Source: Sabethes cyaneus (Eukaryota; Arthropoda; Insecta; Diptera; Culicidae). From it: a stretch of 64,000 nucleotides of DNA. The stretch is taken from positions 7,968,001 to 8,032,000 of the forward strand of contig NC_071354.1 of the NCBI RefSeq assembly GCF_943734655.1. Reading direction: 5' to 3'. Position 1 is the stretch's first letter, and each line of letters begins with the position of its first letter. Of the stretch, positions 43,287 to 55,169 are shown piece by piece. The translations under genes and the position numbers were made by a program. The notes below the pieces were generated by a model, which did not search any database, was not told where the DNA came from, and saw nothing but the letters and a program-made list of their open reading frames with translations.

Positions 43287-45225
43287 ATGCTAAAGGTCGT
43301 TGCCAATAATCCAGATAGATTGTTCCGCTTCAGTAGGTTGTTAACCTTCCTAATGCATTAGAAAAAAGTTACATATTATGCATTGGGGTCGAAAACGACC
43401 CAAGTTTTGAAATTGTCCTCATTCATCCATTTTCAATCCGAATTTCGTTTTCTTTACCTCATTTGAAAGCTGTGGCCAAAAACTGGCACCCAAGGTGTGT
43501 TAGGGGATATTTGTAGACTAATGGCCACTTCTGCGTCGGTTCCGGAACACCCACTACCAGGTCCCGGGGACATTTTTATACTTTGAGGTAATTCATTTTG
43601 CGGCACATCAAATCACATTGGCTTGATAAAATAAGATTAATGGAAGTACAATGGGGACATTTTGGATTCAAACGGCCATTTTCCCATTGGTTCCGGAACA
43701 TCCGGTACCTGGTTTTTGAGGACAATTTTGAATTTTAGGATGATTTATCTTGCCACACGTCAAATTACATCAGCTTGATATCATTAGACTATTGAAAGTA
43801 TAATAAAGACATTTGGAAGGCAAATGGCCACATCAGCTATGGTCCCGGAACATCCGGTACCCGGTTTTTGGGTCCATTTTTGTATTTCAGGATAACTCAT
43901 CTTACGACACATCAAATCACATCGGCTTGATTAAATAAGACTAATGGAAGTAAAATAATGTCATTTAAAAGCCAAATGGCAACTTTACCACCGGTTCTGG
44001 AACATCCGGTACCTGGTTCCGCGGGACATTTTTGGATTTTGAAATAACTCATCGTGCGGCACATCAAATCACAACGCCTTGATCAAATAAGACAGTTACA
44101 AGAGGTTTGAGGACAATTTGAAGACAAATGGCCATTTCATCATCGGTTCCGAAACTTCGGGTGCACGGTTTATGAGAACATTTTTGGATAGGATAATTCA
44201 TCATGTGGCACATCAATTCACATTGGCTTGATAAAATAACACTAATGGAAGTACAATGGAAAAAATCCAAATTGTCCTCAAACCTCTTGTAACTGTCTTA
44301 TTTGATCAAGGCGTTGTGATTCGATGTGCCGCACGATGAGTTATTTTAAAATCCAAAAAAAAAGGAACTAGGTACCGGATGTTCCAGAACCGATGGTAAA
44401 GTTGCCATTTGGTTTCTAAATGACAGTGTTTTTCTTCCATCAGTCTTATTTTATTAAGCCGATGTGATTTGATATGTCGCTTTATGAATTATCCTAAAAT
44501 ACAAAAATGGCCCCAAAAACCGGATACCGGATGTTCCGGAACCAATGGGAAAATGGCCGTTTGAATCCGAAATGTCCCCATTGTACTTCCATTAATCTTA
44601 TTTTATCAATCCAATATGATTTGATGTGCCGCAAAATGAATTACCTCAAAGTATAAAAATGTCCCCGGGACCTGGTAGTGGGTGTTCCGGAACCGACGCA
44701 GAAGTGGCCATTAGTCTACAAATATCCCCTAACACACCTTGGGTGCCAGTTTTTGGCCACAGCTTTCAAATGAGGTAAAGAAAACGAAATTCGGATTGAA
44801 AATGGATGAATGAGGGCAATTTCAAAACTTGGGTCGTTTTCGACCCTTAATGCATAATATGTAACTTTTTTTGCTGTGGCTTTTCTAGATGTCGCTGAAA
44901 GCTGAAGCTCCCCCACAATGCTAGTTTTCCAAAGTTAGGAAAAGTCAGAAAATTTCAAGTCTCTAGCTCGTTCCGTTACTGAGTATCAAGCTTTGTAAGT
45001 ATGCCGATGGGTCGAAAACGACCCCATTGCACTAGGAAGGTTAACCGAAGGCCCTTATCCCGCTCACGGGGCTGCCATCTTAATGTGGGCGGAAGTCACT
45101 GTGCCCCCTTTCCTGTTAGCGTACGACAACCGAGGTTACGTAACGTACCCCAGCTGGCACCACGTGGAGGTAGGAATAGGAGTTAGTGAACAGAGCTTAT
45201 GGAATGCACATGTTCACCCTTTGCC
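43287..45225 (-). pseudogene. 5'UTR fragment of the first RTE family, split by a foldback
   Basis: 43287-43344 and 45041-45225 together match 13165-13425, the leader and start of the intact RTE-like element (shared GCTAAAGGTCGTTGCCAATA and GGGGCTGCCATCTTAATGTG). About 50 bp of the leader is deleted. The intervening 43345-45040 is a piggyBac-like insertion. Nothing of the protein frame is retained. Confidence 0.85.
43345..45040. mobile_element. 1,696-bp piggyBac-like foldback element with TTAA duplication
   Basis: Ends CCTTCCTAATGCA and TGCACTAGGAAGG are inverted copies, flanked by TTAA (43341-43344 and 45041-45044). Next to each end is a GGGTCGAAAACGACCC-type palindrome, as in many piggyBac-like termini. 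Long inverted arms (about 43360-44120 and 44268-44900) themselves contain several imperfect ~115-bp repeats with GGTTCCGGAACATCCGGTAC and CACATCAAATCACAT. No transposase frame. The uninterrupted counterpart at about 13245 is an empty site. Confidence 0.9.
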
Positions 45226-45227
45226 GA

Positions 45228-47998
45228 CTTTATAGAGACTTTGTCTTTTTTATAGTCACTTTCCAGGCTGTGTGGAAGCTGAAGTTCGAAACGATCCAGA
45301 AATCGTTTTAGGTGAATTAGACTCATGGGCTTTTGCTCGGAGACTAGTCACAACTGAAGCGATTGAGTGGGCCGTGAACAGCTTCTCTCCATACAAATCT
45401 CCTGGAACAGATGGAATACACCCTATTCTACAGCAGAAAGGATTCAAGTACTTCAAACACATTCTGAGAAGGATGTTTGTGTGTAGTATTGCTATTGGGT
45501 GCATCCCAACTCAATGGCGTGAAATAACCATTAGGTTTATTCCTAAAGGTGGACGCGCGACATACGAGCAAGCAAAAAGTTTTAGACCAATCAGTCTAAC
45601 GTCTTTCGTGCTTAAATCACTTGAGCGGATTGTTGATCACCACATCCGCGAAACGAGCTTAGTAGAAGTTCCTCTTCATTCAGCACAACATGCTTATCAA
45701 AGTGGCAAGTCTACAACCACTTTATTACATTATGTGGTGGATAAAATTGAGGTTGCTTTTTCACAAAAGAATCTTGCTTAGGAACTTTTTTGGATATTGA
45801 AGGCGCGTTTGATAACGTATCTTTCGCTTCCATTCTGGAGGCTGCTCGTTATCATAATGTGCCTTCAATAATTATAAAGTGGAGAGAACAAATGCTTAGT
45901 AACCGATTGCTTTTTTCTCTTTTTTCGTCCTTACGGCAAGCAAGCATTTGGAAGCAAAGTGTTTGTAGATGTCCACAAGGTAGCGTTCTCTCGCCTCTTT
46001 TATGGAACCTTGTGGCGGATGGCCTACTGAGGAAACTCAATGGTCTAGGCTATCCGTCATATGGTTTTGCGGATGACTATCTCATCCTAGTAGTTGGAAA
46101 GTGCATAAGCACATTATTTGACTTAATGCAGCAGGCACTACGTGTCGTAGAAACGTGGTGCCGAGAAACTGCACTTTCGGTAAATCCGAGCAAAACATCT
46201 ATCGTCTTATTTTCAAGACGTAGAAATACCAATGGAGCTCGCGCTCTGCGCTTTTACGATTCGGATGTTGATGTTGTGAACGAGGTGAAGTACGTGGGGT
46301 TGATTCTCAACTCCAAGCTTGACTGGTCCACAAATATTGATTTCCGAATTAAAAAAGCGTGCATGGCCTTTGGGCAATGTAGACGAGCAATTGGCAACTC
46401 TTGGGGGCTTAAACCCAAATACATACACTGGTTATACACGGTCGTTGTCAGACCAATACTGGCGTATGGTTGCCTTGTATGGTGGCAGAAAGGGGAAGTT
46501 GTGACTGTCCAGACTCCAGACAAAGCTAAACCATCTTCAAAGGATGTGTTTAATGGCAATGTCTGGTGCATTTACTACAACTCCTACTGCCGCCCTAGAA
46601 GCTATTTTTAATATTAAACCTCTACACTTCCACCTGAAGCAAAAGGCACTAATATGTGTTTATCGACTACGCGATTGGCCTTTGGCAGTCTGTAGACGGT
46701 TCCACTGGTCATACTCGATTGTGGTTGCAAATTGTTGCTGAGGACAAGTTTGCCCTTGCTCCTAGCGATGTAACGCTCATGCGTACTTTCCCGTATAGGA
46801 CTTTCTCAAGTGACTTTCCTCCTAGAGAGGATTGGATGTCAGGCTACATGGAAAGGAAAATTTCCGACTATGTGGTCTGTTATACCGATGGTTCCTTGTA
46901 CGAAGGTCGCGCGGGTGCTGGTGTTTACTGCCGTGAGCTGGAATTGGAGGAATCCTATTCGTTGGGTAGTTACTGCACCGTTTTTCAAGCTGAAATCTTT
47001 GCAATTATGTGCGGAGCTCAGTTTGCACTTCAGAAAGAACTGATAGGCAAGATTATCTACTTCTGTTCTGACAGTCAAGCCGCTATAAAAGCCCTTTGTG
47101 CGGCTAATTCTAAATCTAAAACAGTCATCGCCTGCCACACCCAATTAGAAGAACTAAGCATTCTAAATGCCGTTCATCTGGTTTGGGTTCCTGACCATTC
47201 TGGTATTACCGGAAATGAATGGGCTGATGAACTAGCAAGATCTGGAGCAGAAAAGTCGGAAAGCCGGTTTTCGGACCGGAACCTGCTTTGCCAATTGCGG
47301 CATGTTGGATAAAACAAAAGATTCGATCTTGGTTTTCATCTGAACATGTACGTTATTGGGAAAATCTTGAAACTTGTCGTCAAACGAAAAGTTTCATTGT
47401 TAAGCCTTGTGAGAAGGTTGCGAAATTTCTTTTGCAACACTCAAAGGTAAATTGCAGTATTCTTGTCAGATCACTGACTGGTCACTGCAGCCTAAATTAT
47501 CATATGGCTACGATTCAGCGAGCTGAATCGTTTCATTGTAATTTATGTGAATCCGACTACGATACACCATATCACGTAATTTGCAACTGTCTTGCAGTAG
47601 CACAATTGCGTCATAGGATCTTTGGATCCTACGTCTTAAATGAATCGGATTTTAGGAAACTAAAATTACGATACATTTTGATGTTTCTTACCGCAAGCGG
47701 TATTGAGCTATAAGCTCTTATTTATCATGAGTATACCCCCCAGGGGGTGTACTTTTGATAAGTTAACTACCAAGGATTGCAGTATCCCCTCGGGGGAACA
47801 AAAATCTCTCGGTATATATATGTTTGTGTTTGTCCAAATTCCTTATCCACCCCTTCCTATTCCTCCTGTTTTCCTTCCCGTCCTCGTCAGGTAAATGATG
47901 ACACGGGCAAGATGGGCAAGGCACAAATCTTCCACATGATTGTGAAAAACGTGCTGCTCGAGCCAAAGATGCTGATACCTGATACCTGATACCTTTTT
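45228..47998 (+). pseudogene. 5'-truncated LINE with RT and RNase H (I/LOA-like), 3' GATACCT repeats
   Basis: Frame-shifted pieces in order: RT fingers SPYKSPGTDGIHP and SFRPISLTSFVLKSLER (45272-45781); motif A DIEGAFDNV, motif B CPQGSVLSPLLWN and catalytic GFADDYLI (45790-46500), all intact; a short thumb region; RNase H with YTDGS, FQAEIFAI, FCSDSQAAI and WVPDHSGITGNEWADELAR (46656-47260), where most relatives have GH at the PDH position; and a C-terminal zinc-like CNLCESDYDTPYHVICNC (47540-47590). Three frameshifts divide it. The endonuclease is missing. The 3' end near 47980 has GATACCT units. Confidence 0.85.
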
Positions 47999-48095
47999 CG
48001 GGTTCAATCTAGTCTAGTCTGTTCCTAACCGAGTTTCAGTTGAGCTTAGAGATGAGCTTCCGCGTGAATATAGGTAGTTTTTTTGGACTCCTATC

Positions 48096-48487
48096 CAGGG
48101 ATGGTTCGATCACTTTGACTCAATTTTGATTCATTTGACAGTAGCGTCCTAACCGAGCAAAATTTGACAAATTGATGTATGGGACATTTGTAGATAATAA
48201 CTAGATCTACAATTTTGCTGAATAAAAGGTTGCTGTATCTTTTATAGTTACAGTGCTACAATGCTAGTACCTCATAAGTAACTAAATGAACGTTCATTTA
48301 GTTACTAAAGAGGTACTAGCATTGTAGCTCCGTAACTACAAAAGTTACAGTAACACTTTATTCAGCAAAATTGTAAATAATAACGAGTTCTACAAATGTC
48401 TCATACATAACTTTGTCAATTTTTGCTCGGCTGAGACGGTAGTGTCAAATGAATCAAAATTGAGTCTAAGTGATCGAACCATCCCTG
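48096..48487. mobile_element. 392-bp palindromic hAT-like MITE, copy 1
   Basis: Starts CAGGGATGGTTCGATCA and ends with its complement. The entire element is one near-perfect inverted repeat with its axis at 48291/48292 (AAC|GTT). Exact 8-bp duplication CTCCTATC on both sides (48088-48095, 48488-48495). The 8-bp duplication and CAGGG end are hallmarks of hAT transposons. No coding capacity. Confidence 0.95.
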
Positions 48488-48495
48488 CTCCTATC

Positions 48496-49510
48496 TACGA
48501 GCTGGAACTCTCTGGTAATCTCAGGTCATACCTTATCTTCGATGCTGCCTAGAACGGATCAATATTGGACAACCGCTAGATGCGACTGTCATCCTTAGCT
48601 ATAGTTTTCCGGAGACGTCTAGTTACCAAAGTTTTGGGCCACGAAGACCATTGAAATGTTAGAATGTTTTTGATCTACTAAGAAAATTTGCAAGTTTGTT
48701 ACTTGGCCATTTGAAGGAAAACGGCCCGCTGGGTTTCCGTGTAGCGATAACTCTGGCCCGTTTTGATTGAAATTATAACTGAAATTTACGATCAAGAACT
48801 TTTTTTTTTACTGCCAACATCACTAAATGTATTTAAAATGCGTCTAAATCGAAATGATTATTTTAGGTGTTTCAAAGTGTGCATAACATTTTGTCATATT
48901 AATTTATCATAGTTTTATCAATGTGGGCTAGTTAGAAATAATTTAGAATGTTTGCCATCTCTTTGGGTACATTGGTTAATCAATCTCGAAACACGATATC
49001 TAGACGCGTGTCGCGTCCAAAAAATTAAGTCGATAAAAATAAATCTAGTTTTAAGCAAATAAATCAAGTTGAATTAAAATCTTTTTGACCGACTTTAACC
49101 CACCGTGGCGAACGAGATTCCGTCGGATGGCGGCGTGCCTGTTCTCTAAGCCTACTGAGTTCGAACCGTATAACAGATCACCCACAAAACGGCACGGCCG
49201 TGTAGGAAGAAGGCAATTAAGTTATTAGTGTGTGCGGTGAAGCGAGATTAGGTCGCCTATCGTGTCAAAAATTATAGATAAAAACTATGCAGCTCAGCAC
49301 CATCTCTCTCATTAGCATCTTCTAATTGGAAGGCCTACACACCGACCGACCGTACGTACCCACAAGACTGTTGTTGATTGCTTTTTCCCTAGATTTTCAC
49401 TCTTTCCCCCATTATACGATTAATTTTCAATATTTCATCTGTACCGCATCATGACTTCGTTTGACAGTCGTTTAATATAGTTTTCTGGTGCTTTCTCGTT
49501 TCGTTTTCAG
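48496..49510. other. Presumed intron end, no gene
   Basis: AT-rich sequence with no recognised transposon. It ends in a pyrimidine tract and AG (CTCGTTTCGTTTTCAG) at 49510, a strong splice acceptor. Confidence 0.5.
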
Positions 49511-50238
49511 ATCGCATCCGCAGCGGAAATTGATATTCCGCACCGCGTCGCGTCGTGTCACCAGAGCTACCAATCAACCACGCCTGCTACGACTGCGACG
49601 CTCTAGCATATAGTGTAGTCCCCAGACGTCAGACGGTAGAAGAAAGCGTCGGCGGCGGTGGCAACGCCAGCAGCGGTGGCGTTTCGATGGATGGATATGT
49701 GTGATAACTAAGTATTCGCCGGATCGCTTTTAATCGAATATTTATTTCGAATGACATCATTACTACACCGATTCAAGCGCGTTCGTTTGGCTAGAAGTGA
49801 AAAGTAGTAAATATCGGCAACGAACGGCAGAAACGACCGCACATTGATTTTTGCTCTCTTCTTCCCCTTGCCTTGCTTGCTTCCACTGCGGCAGTGAAAT
49901 AGTGAAATAGTGAAACGAAAATTGTAAAAATATGAGCGCTGCTGTCAGCGCTGAACCGGCAGTCGCCGGCGACGGCGTTACCGCCAACAAAATCAACAAT
50001 AACAATAATAGCAACAGTAGCAGTAACAGCAAGAACAACAATTATGAACACGAAGCACGAAACAATGGAACCTACGCATTCGGGACCATTTTGGAGCACA
50101 ACACCCAGATGACGAATAACAACAACAACATCAACTCATCCTCGTCGGCCACCACCATCATGTCCAGCAGGAGCTCCATGTCCAGCCGGTCTTCCTCCTA
50201 CCATATGCAGCATCTGAAGAGTGCCTATGGAGCATCCG
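49511..50238 (+). other. Host gene internal exon with 5'UTR and start of coding region
   Basis: Bounded by an acceptor (TTTTCAG|ATCGC) and a donor (CATCCG|GTGAGT). The 421 bp before the ATG are GC-richer and contain GGCGGCGGTGGC, typical of an untranslated leader. Continuous with the coding part listed separately. Confidence 0.65.
49932..50238 (+). CDS. First coding exon of an unidentified host gene
   Basis: Begins AAAATATGAGC, an acceptable insect start context, and encodes 102 residues plus the first base of the next codon before a consensus GTGAGT donor. The peptide is low complexity and probably disordered: Ala/Val-rich at residues 1-20, Asn/Ser-rich from 21 (NNNNNSNSSSNSKNNN), then a more constrained YEHEARNNGTYAFGTILEH, a Ser-rich SSRSSMSSRSSS run and a final YHMQHLKSAYGAS. 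Insect regulatory and signalling proteins often start this way, but I cannot name the gene. If the donor were not used, the frame would stop two codons later. Later exons lie beyond this window or were not recognised. Confidence 0.6.
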
Positions 50239-52325
50239 GTGAGTAGACGAACGGCGCTGCGAAATGTCTTGCCTGCATGCCTTTTACGGGTTGGGTGGGT
50301 GTATGGGATGTGATAGGGGTTCCACTGGTGCACGGGTAGGCGATGCGGGGTCAACTTTGACCTTAGATTTTGACTGGGAGATATTTTTATATCAATTCCA
50401 ATATCCGCATTCGAAAAAGTTTTGAGGTGTGATGATGATTTTGAAAGCCAGTCATCCTTAGCTGAAAGCAGATGCGACTAGCTTTACCCTTAACAGGGGA
50501 TTCTTTAGAAAAATTCTGGAGTTCGAAGCTCAATCCTGTCTAGGACAAAAGTATTGCTTCCACTGAAACGTCGCAATACGGAAACTCTATTCTGTCGATC
50601 AATCAAACAATTGAAAAATAGATATATCTTCAATTGATGACCAACCTACCCATATGGTATGATAGCAAATTACCATTTAAAAGTGCGAAATAGCTTCTTC
50701 AACAGACCCGTCGAAGTCGCCAGTTGAACCCACACTTTTTGACAGCGAACGAGATGATGATTCTTCAATTTGAAATCCACTCCACCCCCAAAGGCCGACA
50801 TGATGAGCTTTGTCCAAATTTGTATCCGTACATCATTGACACTTGGTTGGATTCTTTCCCGTCGTTTGCCACCCCGCAACACTGCAAATGTTTATCTTCT
50901 ATTCTCGCGAGCGAGAGGAGCGAGTGTTTTCGAGTTCTAACGGGCCTTGAATGGACGGTGACTCACTTGTTACTTTAATAGAATTATTAATGTGGATTAG
51001 TTCTACCTACCGACCAAGAGCAATGCACATAATAGAAATATGACTTAATCAAACATTCGATCGGCAATCTATCAGATATTCTGCCAAACTTATCTCCAAT
51101 TTGATCGTTTTCAAATCTTGAGGAAGTGGGTGCAGATCACCCAACAAAAGACATCAACTAGACATTCCATTCCATTCTCAGCTACAGCTTTGAAGCACCG
51201 TGGAATTTTATGGCAAATATTGACATTCGCGCGCTTCGTGGGACTCGCACGCACATGAGGTCATCCTCCGTTTTGTCCGATAATTGCGCCTCCCACGAAT
51301 TCGAGTGGTGGCCTAAAGCCAATCGCGATGGTACGCAATCGCTTGCGACGGCGGTGTGGTCAACATGATAATGATTTCTTTTCAATTCTATTGTAGCAAA
51401 TCGAAAAAGAAATCGACGCGCAACAGTTTAAATTTAGTTAACTGCTCAGTTGATCGTAGTAAACGTTTGTGGGAACTGTCAAACTGTGAAACACACCGCT
51501 GCGCTGGCTGAATGGACTTTTTTTATTTGCCAATACGCTAGAAACTAGTGATGTAAAGCAGCACGCCGGCACTTAATCTGCTGGCACTGAATGGAGTGAA
51601 CTTTTTACTCATTCATTGTCGTATCGTATCATACCGAACCATAAACCAAACGAAGCACCGCCGTTTCTTTGCCCGCTACCATTAAGAGATGTAATTTAAT
51701 CCGCTCACAAAACCCAATTTACGCTTTAATGAGCCTGAAAAGAGCGCGCGCGGGAGCCTCAGGTGACAAACGGTGGCGGTACCGATTCCGCAAGCAAGTG
51801 AAAAAAAATAAATCCGAAAAGAAACGGAGTACTATACCTAGCTATCTATCTAATTCATTTCACTGCCTATGGGCGCTAGATTTCTTTAGCCTCTATTGTG
51901 TCGACACTTTGTTGGCTTGCAGGGTGGCAAGTGGCAAGGTAATTCGGGTGCTTTCGGTGCAAATTGGATTTTTGGCAATTCAAACGACCAAAGCGGGGAA
52001 AAAAATCTAGTGCCGTATTTATGCGAATTTTTAATACAAAACGACCTGAAAACGTGCAAGTGAAAATTTTTGGGGGACTGCAATAGACTTATTTACTATT
52101 TTACAGCAACATTAATCGCAGTGTGCCATGGGTTTTGCAACTTGGCGATTGACAGAAAATACTCAAATACGGAAAAGAATTGAACAAAAGTTTGATTTTT
52201 ATTCCGTAATAAAATAAAGTTTCAAATTTTTATCCGACGGATCTTTATTCCTCTTATTAACAGCAGATTTTGGCCGTTTATCAGAAAAATGGAAACTGTA
52301 GCGGATTGAAAACTAACTATTCCTG
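50239..52325. other. Intron, largely unique sequence
   Basis: Starts GTGAGTAGACG. No LINE motifs or inverted ends are recognised. Frames at 50724-50978 and 51669-52010 show no known motif. Composition is more balanced than the transposon-rich parts, which suggests some selective constraint or simply less insertion. Confidence 0.4.
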
Positions 52326-52329
52326 TTCT

Positions 52330-52680
52330 CTGTCTCTTGCAACTTTATGGATTTCACCTGCATGACAATGTTCCGCCAACAAACTCGGTCCATGACTGTC
52401 CGTCTCCAATTTCATGACTGTACCTCGTTTGCCAGGTCTTGCATCCTCATGCCAGGTCTAACCATCGAGTACGCTGTGCACCTCTGCATCTGGTACCAAA
52501 CGGACTCGAGGCTTAAACCATTTTTGCGGGGTTGTTGTCTGGCATTCTCACAACATGTCCCGCCCATTATATCCTTCCTGCTTTAGCAACTTTCTGGATA
52601 CTGGGTTCGCCGAAGAACTGCCAGCTGTTTCAAGTCCTCGCACTCCATTTCTTCCAGGCGGCGCTTCTTATCCCGGAAAA
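52330..52680 (-). pseudogene. RTE-like LINE C-terminal fragment
   Basis: The minus strand gives GGTCCENARQQPRKN in place of the usual AGHVVRMPDNNPAK, then NWRRTVMDRVCWRNIVMQ, the end of RTE-like C-terminal regions. Broken by stops. Confidence 0.5.
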
Positions 52681-52689
52681 ACTGAGTTT

Positions 52690-53180
52690 GCCTTCTTTTT
52701 AAACAGCTGTTCATTTTGACTGACCTCGATTCAGCGCACCACTACATAGATTTTCAAATCATCGGCGTACAAATTGGTATTTATAACCAATCGGAAATGC
52801 AACTTTGTGGAAGAATATGTAGAACAAAAGTGATCTCAAATTGCTCGCTTGCGGAACCAGGCCCGGCATATTGACATATTCTGGTGAAGAAGCGCGTTGG
52901 CTGTGTTGTGGCATCACCGTTCTTCAAGTTGGGTCTTGGGTGGGATGATAATAGAAGCCCAACTGTATGGTTAATTTTATGGAAGGTCACTTTCCAATTC
53001 ATCTAGGTGACATCCACTAGCACTCTGCCTTCCAAAATCGTCAAACAAGTTGTTGTGAGTCTACCGGGAATGAAACCACGCTGATCAGAGGAGGAATGAA
53101 ACATCGTGGCTTTGGGGATTTCGTCACCTACAATCATCTTGCACAACTTTGAGGCGATTTAAAGTATTATATACGAGAAA
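52690..53180 (-). pseudogene. CR1-like LINE RT fragment
   Basis: The minus strand reads SKLCKMIVGDEI and RGFIPGRLTTTCLTI (RT fingers, about 53170-53050), then degraded middle sequence, then an intact catalytic YADDLKIYVVVR at about 52770-52735. The frames differ between pieces. It is followed directly by the RTE-like fragment in the same orientation. Confidence 0.55.
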
Positions 53181-53239
53181 AACATGTTTGACAACTTCCA
53201 GTTCGTAAGAAATTCTGCTCGCTCAAATCACCAGCTGAT

Positions 53240-54135
53240 AACGAAAGCTGATCGCGGAGTTTAGATTGGATTTAGAAAGGTTTAGGATTGGATTGAATTG
53301 GATTTGGATTATCATATAAGCGTTACCATGTAAACGTTACCATTTATGTTCTATCTCAAGATAGGTTTACGAAGTAATTTGAACGTAGCACGACCTGGGC
53401 GTTCGCGGTGGTCGACAGAAGCTTTAAGCCATAGAGTCGCACCCGACTCCCAACTCTCAAAACCAAACAGCTAGTCCGTCGCCAAAACCCAAAAACCGAC
53501 TGCTACCAAGTGCCCCGCTGTCCCCGCAACCTGCATAATTATACTTGGGTTCGCAACTGCATAAAAATTTCTCTCCCTTGTGAATTTATAAAATACCTAA
53601 AATTTATGTTTTGCTCCTAACTTTCTTCAGGGGTTCACCTTACCGGCTCTCACCCTCTCTCTGGTTAGTTTTCCTTGCTAATCGAGATGACTTTAGGTTC
53701 TAGGACACTTGGATCAACTTTTGCACAAATCTTACTTGACCTAAATGGAATTCATTAAAATTAAATTAATTCAATTAATTATGAATTTTTGCAGCACCTA
53801 AAATTTGTATTTCAATCATTAATTAAACAAATTGTAAGATTTTTGTTCGATATACAAACGGATGTCCAGAAATTTTGCTCATTATCCCTTTGAAACATTA
53901 AATTCCTAGCCGCGTGTTCCATAAAACTTTTGGGAGACTTTTATGAGAATTAAGGATATTCAAGTGTTAAATGTGACCGCTGTTCATTTACTAATTAGTT
54001 AAAAAGCCCTACACCACGACATGGTTCAGTTTTAACATAGTTTTAACTTAGTCTTAGCCTAGTAGGATAGCCTTTTTACATTTATTCAGCGAGCGCTTTT
54101 GTGCGAGCGCCACTTTTTCACTAGTAGTGAAGACC
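53240..54135. other. AT-rich spacer, nothing recognised
   Basis: Contains TTAATTCAATTAATTATGAA-type AT runs and a few CT-rich words near 53650. No motif or repeat end seen. Confidence 0.35.
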
Positions 54136-54139
54136 TTCA

Positions 54140-55030
54140 AAATAGACACTGAGGGTAACTGCTAGCTGGGTTTATACAAAGTTCCGACAGATCTTGCAGA
54201 AATGTCGGGAGTATAACGTGCTAATGCATCACATATTTATTGACTTCAAAGCAGCATACGATACAGTCAATCAAGTCGAGACCAGCGATGGCACGCAACG
54301 CGGTTTTCCAGACAGTTTTCACAAAGTTTTCACTGTACAGTAGGAGGTGCTTGATGAGCTAAAACAAAATAAATTATTAGAATCATAGAGTAAGGAGGGG
54401 TAAAAGTGCGATGCGGGTAAGGGTGCGATTCAATGATTTATCGGTGCAGATTCCGAGTAAATTGACTACATTGGCATGGATAGGTGACTACTTTGACAGC
54501 TTGAATCTGACGTAAACTTTGGTTGCTTACGAAGCATAGTTGCTGAGTATGTGCAAATGTTATTTTAGGGCGGTTTTGATGTAATTTTTCGTTATACGGC
54601 AAATACGATTTTAACAGGAGGATATCTGTTTTGAAAATACGGTGAAAAGAATTTACAAAATATATTTCGCTTTTCCGTAATTTAATCTAACCCCGTCAAG
54701 CGCCTAGCGGGGTAAAAGTGCGATTCACGGACGGGGCAAAAGTGTGGCAACACTGGATTAGAGCTACATTGGATCAAGTGACTCCTTTCCTGCGCATCTC
54801 AGGGACACTTTCGAATCCCTTCGAGCTGCGGCGAGGGTTGAGAGTTGAGAAAATTTGCTGGCTTACTCTGCATTCTTTTCTACATCGCTCCGGAGGGGGT
54901 GATCCACATAGCGGGCACCGAAACGAAAGGCACGCTTTTTAGCACAGGTAGCCAGCTCCCAGGCTTTGCAGCTGATTTTGATAAAATAGCCGGGAACATT
55001 ACAACGGCGGGTCAGACTGAAGCATAAAAA
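54140..55030 (+). pseudogene. RTE-like LINE (second family) RT fragment split by an element
   Basis: Before the interruption: motif A IDFKAAYDTVN (about 54240). After it: RATLDQVT, RISGTLSNPFELRRGLR, a degraded GVIHIAGTE (about 54900) and PGFAADFDKIAG, where the catalytic FADD is FAAD. The inserted piece at 54388-54748 belongs to the family at 21074-22019. Confidence 0.7.
54388..54748. mobile_element. Truncated copy of the AAGTGCGATG-ended element
   Basis: Starts GAGTAAGGAGGGGTAAAAGT after TA (54386-54387) and follows the complement of 22019 back to about 21640, including GCAGATTCCGAGTAAATT. The other end is missing; the sequence returns to RTE-like coding at about 54749. Confidence 0.7.
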
Positions 55031-55169
55031 CCCAGCATCTTTTCAGCTGTTTTTCAATTACATGGTGAATTTATCATTAACTTAACCATAAATACATTTT
55101 AGGACAATAGCAAATAGCATATTACATTACATATTACATTAAATTCCATATATACACATACAATTACAA

